Positions 46,814 through 54,600 of a DNA stretch of 55,608 nt are shown here, in pieces. The stretch comes from Clostridium intestinale DSM 6191 (lineage in GTDB: Bacteria; Bacillota; Clostridia; Clostridiales; Clostridiaceae). The DNA is taken from positions 1-55,608 of the forward strand of contig NZ_FQXU01000014.1 of the NCBI RefSeq assembly GCF_900130055.1. The letters run 5' to 3'. Under the pieces are notes generated by a model. That model was not told the DNA's origin, did not search any database, and worked only from the letters and a program-made list of their open reading frames with translations. Both the position numbers and the translations under genes were made by a program. Within the stretch, counting starts at the first letter, position 1; every line of letters begins with the position of its first letter.

Positions 46814-47659
46814 TTGGGTTGGATAGAGAGAATGAATGCTGCTTTAGAATATATAGAAGAAAATATTCAAGGCGAGATTATTTATTCAGAAATTGCAAAA
46901 AGAGCTTATTGTTCCGAATATCATTTTTCTAGAATGTTTTCGGCAATTAGTGGAATAGCTTTATCAGAATACATAAGGCGTAGAAGATTGACTCTTGCTG
47001 CATTTGAAATTCAAAAAACTGATATACGTATACTAGATATAGCTGTTAAATATGGATATGAATCTGGGGACTCATTTTCAAGAGCATTTCAAAAAACTCA
47101 TGGTATAAAACCTTCAGAGGCACGTAATTCAGGAGCTCAATTAAAAGCCTTTCCAAAAATCTCTTTTCAAATATCTATAAAGGGAGATAAGGAAATGGAG
47201 TATAGAATTGAGAATATTGATTTCGAGATTAGAATAGTAGGGAAGAAAGAGTTAGTAAAAACCAATAGAGCCTTTAAGACTATACCTACTCTTTGGAGCA
47301 AATCAAAAAAAGAAGGTTTTACTCAAAGATTAATTGATATGTCATGGGAAAATCCTAAATGTAAAATGGAAGGTCTACTTGGAGTTTGTGGAAAAGAAGC
47401 TGCTATTATGGATGATGAATTTGAGTATTTTATGGGAGTAAGGTATACGGAAGATAAACAAGAAGACTTGGAAGAACTTATAATTCCATCAAGCACTTGG
47501 GCAGTTTTCCCTAATATCGTGGAAGCATGGAAGAGATTATATTCTGAATGGATTCCTACATCAGGTTATGAACTTGGGAATCTTCCATGTATAGAATGTT
47601 ATTATGGAGCTGGTCATAAGCCAAGGCATGAACTTTGGGTACCTGTTGTACCTAAATAA
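46814..47659 (+). CDS. AraC-family regulator with GyrI-like effector domain
   Basis: Protein of 281 residues (from TTG 46814). The DNA-binding domain (about 5-105) is AraC type: YSEIAKRAYCSEYHFSRMFSAISGIALSEYIRRRRL and IAVKYGYESGDSFSRAFQKTHGIKPSEAR. The C-terminal half (about 130-280) is the GyrI-like/SOUL-type effector domain (GLLGVCGKEAAIMDDEFEYFMGVRY, ending LWVPVVPK). Such proteins bind hydrophobic drugs. The TTG is 6 bases after AAAGGGGAG and gives MGWIERMN; ATG 46808 abuts the box and is the alternative. The last 55 bases are duplicated at 49820. A terminator follows at 47695. Confidence 0.85.
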   Translation: MGWIERMNAALEYIEENIQGEIIYSEIAKRAYCSEYHFSRMFSAISGIALSEYIRRRRLTLAAFEIQKTDIRILDIAVKYGYESGDSFSRAFQKTHGIKPSEARNSGAQLKAFPKISFQISIKGDKEMEYRIENIDFEIRIVGKKELVKTNRAFKTIPTLWSKSKKEGFTQRLIDMSWENPKCKMEGLLGVCGKEAAIMDDEFEYFMGVRYTEDKQEDLEELIIPSSTWAVFPNIVEAWKRLYSEWIPTSGYELGNLPCIECYYGAGHKPRHELWVPVVPK

Positions 47660-47694
47660 TTATCAATACGAATGACTCACCTGCCTTTTTAGAG

Positions 47695-47718
47695 AAGTGG
47701 CGCTAGCCACTTTTTTTA
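47695..47718 (+). terminator. Terminator after the AraC gene, overlapping the Crp-like gene end
   Basis: Stem AAGTGGC / GCCACTT with loop GCTA, followed by a T run. The stop codon and final codons of the minus-strand Crp-like gene are in the hairpin. Confidence 0.85.
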
Positions 47719-48341
47719 TAGTCAATAAGCCTATACTTACCTTTTCCCAGTCTTTCTAAAAGCTTTTTTTCAACAAGACTTTTTAATATTCTTTGTATCT
47801 GACGTGTACTAATATTAAAGGTTAACGCTATATCTCCCATATGTTCAATTACTTTATCAGTATAATTTAGTTTAAAATATTCAAAAATACGGTCTTCTAA
47901 TGAAGAACTATATTTATTATCAGTAGAAGAGTGGTTCATTTTATCAGCAAGGGACTTAATTATGAATCTTAAAAAACTATTGTCATTTTGTAAAATATTT
48001 TTATATTTATGAAAAGAGATCCCAATGCAATATACATCACTAAGTGCTTCTACATAATTTTGTGAAATGGTGTAACCTGCGAATTCCATATCACCAAGTG
48101 CGCAGAAATCATTTTGTTTATGAATTGAGTAAATCATACCATTATCAAGTATTGAATAAATTCGTATAGAACCGCTTACTAGAAAAAGAAAATAATTCAA
48201 AGGATTTATTGAGTTAACAATAGTTTCTCCTTTTTTATATTCAAATAAGAAAAACTCTAGGTTAGGAGTATCAAATAATGACAGTATATTATATTTATTT
48301 AGGTACTCATTTAATTTTTCTTGGGATTTGATTGTTTTCAT
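47703..48341 (-). CDS. Crp/Fnr-family regulator
   Basis: Regulator of 212 residues. Residues about 20-120 are the cyclic-nucleotide-type sensory barrel (EYKKGETIVNSINPLNYFLFLVSGSIRIYSIL). The C-terminal helix-turn-helix is IALTFNISTRQIQRILKSL (about 172-192). It lacks the FNR iron-sulfur cysteine cluster and a clear cAMP pocket, so the effector is unknown. It is divergent from the MATE efflux gene; the palindrome at 48369 lies between. The start follows GGAGGTATTAT. It likely controls MATE and itself. Confidence 0.85.
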   Translation of the reverse strand: MKTIKSQEKLNEYLNKYNILSLFDTPNLEFFLFEYKKGETIVNSINPLNYFLFLVSGSIRIYSILDNGMIYSIHKQNDFCALGDMEFAGYTISQNYVEALSDVYCIGISFHKYKNILQNDNSFLRFIIKSLADKMNHSSTDNKYSSSLEDRIFEYFKLNYTDKVIEHMGDIALTFNISTRQIQRILKSLVEKKLLERLGKGKYRLIDYKKSG

Positions 48342-48368
48342 ATAATACCTCCATTTTGTATATGATTA

Positions 48369-48380
48369 TGACACGTGTCA
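48369..48380. promoter_or_regulatory. Crp/Fnr-type operator TGACACGTGTCA
   Basis: Perfect 12-base palindrome TGACACGTGTCA in the 90-base gap between the divergent Crp-like and MATE genes. It fits the general Crp/Fnr half-site TGACA (or TGTGA). Its position between the two starts fits control of both genes. Confidence 0.7.
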
Positions 48381-48431
48381 CAACTAAAAGCAATTTAAAT
48401 TGATATTATATTTTTGGAGGCGGTGAAAAAT

Positions 48432-49784
48432 ATGGAAAATGAAGTGTTTGAGAAATTTAGTGTTCCTAAAGCTGTACTTACACTTGCAATCCCTACGATG
48501 TTGGGACAACTATCAACTATAATATATAATGTTACAGATACATATTTTGTATCATTAACTAATGATGAGTATCAGATTGCTGCTGTTACTTTGGCATTGC
48601 CAGTATCATTGATAATTATGTCATTAGGAGCTGTATTTGGTTATGGGGGAAGTAGCTATATATCTCGTTTGTTAGGACAAAAAGAAGATGAAAAAATAAA
48701 AAATGTATCTGCTTTTTGTGTTTATAGTGGTTTAATATTATGTTTATTAGTATTAATTGTGGGTATTGTAGGGTTAAAGCCCATAACTTATTTGACTGGT
48801 GCAGGGGATGAAAACTTTATTCATACTTATAACTATTTGAAAATCATCATACTTGGAGCGCCATTCATATTTTACAGTAATATGCTGATTCATATAATTC
48901 GTTCTACAGGTATGGCAAAAGAAGCGTCTATGGGACTAATAATTGGAACAGTAACTAATATTATTTTAGATTATATATTTATTGTGCCCTTAAGTATGGG
49001 GGTAGCAGGAGCAGCCTTAGCAACTATTATTGGAAATATTATGAATGTATTATACTATTTATATCTTTTTGGCAGAAAGAAATTAGTTTTATCTATTTCT
49101 CCTAAGTATTTTAAAATATCCAAGGAAATAGTGTCTAATGTAATAGGGGTTGGTATACCTGGTGCTATGGTAACTGTACTGCTATCAATTTCAAACATTA
49201 TACTTAATAATACTATCTCAACCTATGGATCAATAGTAATTGCAGCTTATGGAATTGCAAGCAAGGTGAACTCTTTTGCAGTAATGCTAACTGTTGGTTT
49301 GGCTCAGGGGGTAGCACCCTTAATTGGATACTATTATGGTGCCAAGAATTACAAGAAATTGAAGGAAACTATTAGATTTACTACAGGAGTTTCTATTACA
49401 ATGGGGTTATGTTTTACTATTATATTCATATTAGCTAGAAATACTATAGCGGCATTATTTATAAAAGATGCTGAATTTATTGGTGTCACAACTACTTTTT
49501 TATGTATCATTACATTGTCTAATCCTATACTAGGTATAAGCAATCTTGTTAATGCTATGTTTCAGGCAGTAGGAAAACCTATGCAGTCCTTGATGATTAC
49601 ATTATCTAGACAATTAATAGTATTTATCCCGGTTCTAATTATTACTAGTAAACTTTTTGGAGTAAATGCGGTTATTGGCTCTCAAGTGATATCTGATGTT
49701 ATTGTTACTGTTATTTCCTTTTTGCTATATAAAAAGTTTATTTCATCAAATTTAGTTAATGAAAATATGGTTGTAGAAGCGTAA
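48432..49784 (+). CDS. MATE-family efflux transporter
   Basis: Membrane transporter of 450 residues, full length, with 12 expected membrane segments. MATE features are the opening VPKAVLTLAIPTMLGQLSTIIYNVTDTYFVS, QLSTII, and AYGIASKVNSFAVMLTVGLAQGVAPLIGYYYGAKNYKK. It exports cationic drugs or metabolites by proton or sodium antiport. The ATG at 48432 follows GGAGG by 11 bases (the in-frame TTG 48414 and GTG 48423 are closer to or in the box). It is divergent from the Crp-like gene. The pair is bracketed by copies of the AraC gene 3' end. Confidence 0.9.
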   Translation: MENEVFEKFSVPKAVLTLAIPTMLGQLSTIIYNVTDTYFVSLTNDEYQIAAVTLALPVSLIIMSLGAVFGYGGSSYISRLLGQKEDEKIKNVSAFCVYSGLILCLLVLIVGIVGLKPITYLTGAGDENFIHTYNYLKIIILGAPFIFYSNMLIHIIRSTGMAKEASMGLIIGTVTNIILDYIFIVPLSMGVAGAALATIIGNIMNVLYYLYLFGRKKLVLSISPKYFKISKEIVSNVIGVGIPGAMVTVLLSISNIILNNTISTYGSIVIAAYGIASKVNSFAVMLTVGLAQGVAPLIGYYYGAKNYKKLKETIRFTTGVSITMGLCFTIIFILARNTIAALFIKDAEFIGVTTTFLCIITLSNPILGISNLVNAMFQAVGKPMQSLMITLSRQLIVFIPVLIITSKLFGVNAVIGSQVISDVIVTVISFLLYKKFISSNLVNENMVVEA

Positions 49785-49819
49785 TTCTATACAAATAATT
49801 TTCTAGTATTTTCATAACA

Positions 49820-49881
49820 TTATTATGGAGCTGGTCATAAGCTAAGACGTGAACTTTGGGTACCAGTTATAGCTAAAAAAT
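49820..49881 (+). pseudogene. Remnant of an AraC/GyrI-like gene 3' end
   Basis: 62 bases closely matching 47599-47660, the end of the AraC gene. The first 23 bases are identical (TTATTATGGAGCTGGTCATA then AGC), then substitutions. Read in frame it gives YYGAGHKLRRELWVP-VIAKK-stop, compared with YYGAGHKPRHELWVP-VVPK-stop. No start or upstream part exists. The Crp/MATE pair lies between the two copies. Confidence 0.8.
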
Positions 49882-49882
49882 G

Positions 49883-49909
49883 AGGTCATGCTTTATAAAG
49901 GCATGACCT
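49883..49909 (-). terminator. Terminator of the minus-strand hypothetical gene
   Basis: Minus strand stem AGGTCATGC / GCATGACCT with loop CTTTATAAA, followed by a T run (the A run at 49874-49880 on the plus strand). It starts 15 bases after that gene's stop. Confidence 0.8.
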
Positions 49910-49923
49910 TAAGTATTTATAGA

Positions 49924-50715
49924 CTATTTGTTTTTAATTATGATTTTGAATTCATCTAGATTTATTTTGTATTCTGTAAGCATTTCTATAACTGTGTCTC
50001 TAAAAGAATTTTGAGGAGATTTTTTCTCAAGCGGTTGGATGTTTTTTACGATTTTATTACTATTTTTATTTGATCTGTATTGCTTTGTTAGGATTGCTGC
50101 AGTTTTTACAAGTAAGTCGTCCCAGTCTTCAACTAAAACATTGTGATTGTGAAGTGTAAATCCTTTAGGATCTTTTAGTGAAAAGTCTTTATATATTTCT
50201 ATTTGTTCTTCTGTGGTAGCTTGAGAGGGAGAAGTTTCTTTAGCAGTATTTACTGATTCCTCTTTAATTTCATTAGTTATGCTTGCTGCTTTAGAAACTT
50301 CAGTAGGAGCTTCTTTTCTCATATTGCTTTCATATTCATCTTGCATCCAACTAACATAGTTGTTTATGTTTTGAACAACGTCGTAGATAGCTATTGCAGT
50401 ATCTCTATGCTCCTGGCTTGTTGTAAATTCTCTGTTCTTTTTGATTATTTCACTTGACCTATCTTCAATGTAGTTTATAGTATCTTCTAAAATATCAGCT
50501 AAATTGTTAAGACCATTTTGAATCTCTATAGACATAGTTGGAAAATTCTCTATTAGATATTTAACAGTATCTCCTTCAAATAAGGATAGATTCCTTCTTT
50601 GAGATAAACTTTTTTTCTGAGAAAAGCTTGGCTCAATTTCTTTAACTTCTACTTTAGGTTCTGGCATAATAGGCACCTCTTTTTCTTTAATTTCATTTCT
50701 TTTTAAAAATCCCAT
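49924..50715 (-). CDS. Hydrophilic protein of unknown function, 263 residues
   Basis: It starts at an ATG with AGGAGGTTATTA upstream. The first 45 residues are charged and low complexity (EIKEKEVPIMPEPKVEVKEI). A helical stretch follows (about 55-140, SIEIQNGLNNLADILEDTINYIEDR), then a serine, threonine and glutamate linker and a C-terminal helical region (LEDTVIEMLTEYK-type). There is no signal peptide or membrane segment and no recognised motif. Single gene. The composition suggests an intracellular scaffold; no function is claimed. Confidence 0.6.
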   Translation of the reverse strand: MGFLKRNEIKEKEVPIMPEPKVEVKEIEPSFSQKKSLSQRRNLSLFEGDTVKYLIENFPTMSIEIQNGLNNLADILEDTINYIEDRSSEIIKKNREFTTSQEHRDTAIAIYDVVQNINNYVSWMQDEYESNMRKEAPTEVSKAASITNEIKEESVNTAKETSPSQATTEEQIEIYKDFSLKDPKGFTLHNHNVLVEDWDDLLVKTAAILTKQYRSNKNSNKIVKNIQPLEKKSPQNSFRDTVIEMLTEYKINLDEFKIIIKNK

Positions 50716-50936
50716 TAATTAATAACCTCCTGTTTTGTAAATTAAATATTTGTATACTACTTTATCAATAGTATAAGTTTGTACATATACATGAGTACTC
50801 ACAAAGTGGTCTATTTATTTCTTAAATATAAAAGATTTGAGAAGAAACTAGTTTGTCTATACTTATAATTGTATTTATAATGTTACTGCAATACAATAGC
50901 AATATGTGAAAAATGTGGAATTTTGGAGGGGTAAAA

Positions 50937-51359
50937 ATGATTAAGAAGGTATTGGCATTTTGTGTAAGGGAAAAAGAGAATAAATATGAGATTTTAGTGT
51001 TAAGTAAGATAAATGGAAAAGGAACTGAGGTTCCAGGCGGATCTGTAGAAGAGGGGGAATCTTTAGAGGAGTCTGTGAAAAGAGAATTGTTTGAAGAAAC
51101 AGGAATAGATGTTATAAAAGATATACATCATATTTTAACTATTCCATTTCATGCAAAATGGAGAGGAGAGTGGCAAGAAAGAAATATATTTAAAGTAGAG
51201 CTTAAAGATAATATAAAAGATGAGTGGGTACATGAAATTTCAGATGGTGTAGAGGATAAAGGTAAAAAAGCTAAAATTTATTGGCTGGATAGTGAAGTAG
51301 CGAAAACAGAATTGTTATGGGGGCAAGGAGCTTTTATTGAAGAGATTTTGAAGAAGTAG
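50937..51359 (+). CDS. NUDIX hydrolase
   Basis: Protein of 140 residues with a complete Nudix box GGSVEEGESLEESVKRELFEETGI (Gx5Ex7REUxEExGU) near residues 38-61, the metal- and pyrophosphate-binding loop. It hydrolyses a nucleoside diphosphate linked to another group; the substrate is unknown. The ATG at 50937 follows GGAGGGG by 5 bases; the in-frame ATG 50913 lacks a site. It is the last gene before the riboswitch of the adhesin. Confidence 0.9.
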   Translation: MIKKVLAFCVREKENKYEILVLSKINGKGTEVPGGSVEEGESLEESVKRELFEETGIDVIKDIHHILTIPFHAKWRGEWQERNIFKVELKDNIKDEWVHEISDGVEDKGKKAKIYWLDSEVAKTELLWGQGAFIEEILKK

Positions 51360-51482
51360 CTTATTTATATGATGAACAAATGGAAGAATATAAATTTTTA
51401 TTTTATGAATTAGAGTGCATAATTTCTGAAAAAATTAATAGACAAAAAATACTAAAAATAAACATAAAATTACAAATTTTTA

Positions 51483-51511
51483 TTGATGAAAAAAAGATGA
51501 TATTATATAAT
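51483..51511 (+). promoter_or_regulatory. Promoter of the riboswitch-adhesin transcript
   Basis: TTGATG at 51483-51488, 17-base spacer and a perfect TATAAT at 51506-51511. Transcription starts near 51518, about 9 bases before the aptamer. Confidence 0.8.
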
Positions 51512-51526
51512 AATATATATCAGAAT

Positions 51527-51595
51527 AAACGGAAACTGGGATCTATATACTTATTTGGGCACTTTGTATATAGGGAGTTAGTAGTGCAACCGGCC
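51527..51595 (+). promoter_or_regulatory. c-di-GMP-II riboswitch aptamer
   Basis: The region shows the conserved c-di-GMP-II elements in order: ACGGAAAC at 51529-51536, TTTGGGCACTTT at 51553-51564, and GTTAGTAGTGCAACCG at 51577-51592. GGGCAC can pair with GUGC as in the known aptamers. The order and spacing match the class in clostridia (I recall Clostridioides difficile examples). The end of the aptamer overlaps the terminator stem at 51589, so ligand binding should stop the terminator forming, an ON switch for the gene at 51647. Confidence 0.88.
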
Positions 51596-51622
51596 AAATT
51601 TTTATATTTGGTCGGTTTTTTT
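51589..51622 (+). terminator. Terminator of the c-di-GMP-II riboswitch
   Basis: Stem ACCGGCCAAAT / ATTTGGTCGGT (one G-U) followed by a T run. Its 5' arm begins with ACCG, the same bases that close the aptamer, making aptamer and terminator mutually exclusive. Confidence 0.85.
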
Positions 51623-51646
51623 ATTTTTACAGAGGGAGAGTTGAGA

Positions 51647-54600
51647 ATGATTAAGCGTAAAGTAAAATTAATGACAATCATAATTATGACATCAGTTATT
51701 TATAGTAGTGTTAATACATATACGGCTAAAGCTGAGGGAAGTAAAGATATGGTCAAAAATGGTGGATATAGACCATATACTGAATGGGCTAATAATACCA
51801 CCGGAGGTATTGTTAGAAAGACTTTGTTAAAAGTCTATGCTAAAGATGGTGAAACTATAAATCTAGGTTCTAGTGTTTATCAAAATTCAGCTACTGATAT
51901 TTTAGTAAGAGATCCTAGTGGAAACTCTAAGGGGTATGACGTAACTAGTGCAGGTAAGGGTTACATAAGTTCTGTTGATAAAGAAAAAGCAGGAGTAAAG
52001 ACGAGCAGTAATCCTAATGGATATGATCCTATAACTATACAGGTTAACCAAACTGGAATATGGGAAGTAGAGTTTTATGGTTCAGGAGGTCCGTCTGCTG
52101 CATCATCAAATGGAAACAAACTAAAATATGTGACAGATGATTTTGTCGCTAACCAAGCAAATACAATAGGGGCTTGGGATATAACTGTAATGGATTCAAA
52201 TAGTAATCCTGTAACAGGAAGAGTATTTACTTCATACATAGCGCTATTTATGGGGGCAAATGCCTCAAATCGTACTGAAAAAATCCTGAATTCTGATTTT
52301 TATGTACTAACTAAAGATGGATATCAATATAAAACTTCAATGAACGGTATAGATCCAAATGGTTTTATATTTTTCTCAGGAAATAGGGGAATAATAGATA
52401 AAACCAACAATTTAACTTTATATCATTCAGCAAAATATACTAATAACGAGTTATCTGCAGTTGAGGGAAATATTTCAGTTCAAAACCCTTTAGCTCCAGA
52501 TACTGAAACTGATATTACACATTATGTGTTTTTTAATCCACCAAGTAGTGACTTGCCACAAAATATTATGCCAACAACTGCTATAGCACCATTGGCTGCT
52601 ACAAATTTAAATTTTACAGGGGTAGCAGGATTAGGAAATCAATCAGAATTAAAAGCAGGGGGAATATTTACATTTAATGTTGCGAAGAAAAGCAGTTACA
52701 AATTAATTATACATAAATATAAAACTGGTGAGGATATCACTAAGAATGACTGGACTTTTGATTCCACAGTAGACAGAGTAATTGAGAATACTTCAGTATC
52801 AGGAATTAATACTGTTATATGGGATGGTAAAGATGCTTCAGGAAACTATTGCACATCAGGAAATTATTCAGTTAGATTAATGACAAAGGGGGGAGAGTAT
52901 CACTTCCCTATGCTGGATGCCGAATATAATCCTTTTGGAATTAAGGTAGAGTTACTGAATCCACCTGGAAGTTTCCCTTCTGGAACAAATAAGAATACAG
53001 TATATTACAATGAAAGCAATTATACGGCAGCTAACGGCACAACTGTTTCACTTGGAGCTTCAGGAACTACAAGTAATCCTATAAGTGCATTACTTGGTAT
53101 AGACAGTAGTAATGGAGCATACAAGTACACCACATCATATGGAGATTGGAAGGCTGTTGATACTTGGACATACTTCCCAGGAGATTCAACTTATTTATCT
53201 TTCTCAATAGATACAAATATAACTGAGAAGGGGATTGTAAGTGGTTATGTATTTAATGATATGAATTCTGATAAGGCTTTTAATGGAGAACCAGGTCTCA
53301 AAGGGATTTCAGTTTCATTAAAAAACAGTAGTGGAACTGAGATTGCAAGAACTACAACAGATGCAACTGGGTTATATGTTTTTAACAATATACCACAAAA
53401 TTCTGTTAATAAATATAAAGTAGTAGTTAATGCACCAGCTTCATATACTTCAGGTTCGAATTCATGTACTACTGGGAATTCAACACAGGATGTTCTATTA
53501 AACTCAAACTCCGTAATTGCAGCTAATGTAGGATATCATGTTACTACTGATTTACAAATAAGTAACGTAGTTAGCCAAGCACCATATATAAAAAATCGTA
53601 ATATAACATATACCTTAACAGCAAAAAATAATAGTAACATAGATGCTAATAATGTAGTTGTTAATGATTCACTACCTGCTGGCTTAGAATATGTAAGCAG
53701 TAGCTCAGATAATTATGATTCTAATATAGGGGTATGGGAGATTGGGAAATTATCTGCTGGAGAAACAAAAACTCTGACCATAACAGCTAAAATAAAGGAT
53801 CTTTTAACTCTACCAGCAATAATTACAAATACTGCAAAGATTAGTTGTATTGAACCTGAATCTAATACATCTAACAATACAAGTTCTGTAGTTATAAATT
53901 CTATTAGTGAAAACTCTAGACCTAGCATTGGCAATTATAATAAGACAATAGATGAAGATACAGTATTAAATGATAGAGTCATAGGAAGTGATTCTGACGG
54001 GGATGCATTAACTTATGAAAAGGACTCGAATCCTTCACATGGATCAGTAAGCGTAAACTCGGATGGTAGTTATACCTATACTCCAAATTCAAATTATAAT
54101 GGATCAGATAGTTTTTCTATTAAAGTAAGTGATGGATATGGTGGAATATCAACGTCAATAGTAAACATAACTATAAATCCAGTAAATGATGCGCCTACAG
54201 TATCAAATTTAAGTAAAACTGGAGACGAAGACACTGATATAACCTTTGGGAATACAGATTTTTCAAGTAAGTTTTCAGATATAGATAATGATACTTTGAA
54301 TAAAGTAAAGATAGCTACATTACCATCGAATGGTGTTCTGAAACTTAATGGAAATATAGTAAGCGTAGGAAACGAAATATTAGCAAGTGATTTATCAAAA
54401 TTAGTATTTACGCCAAGTGAAAATTGGAGTGGAAATACAAGCTTTGAATGGAATGGTAGTGATGGAACAGCTTATGCAGAATTAAATGGAAGAGTAGATA
54501 TTACTGTAAATCCACTAAATGACGTTCCAGTTGCAATAAATGATTTAAAAACAATAGATGAAGATACTTCAATAGATATAGATGTTTTAGCTAATGATAG

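Noticed and set aside
53713-53934. Minus-strand frames within the adhesin (also 55363-55581)
   Set aside because: They are antisense shadows of the repeat-rich adhesin with no ribosome binding site.
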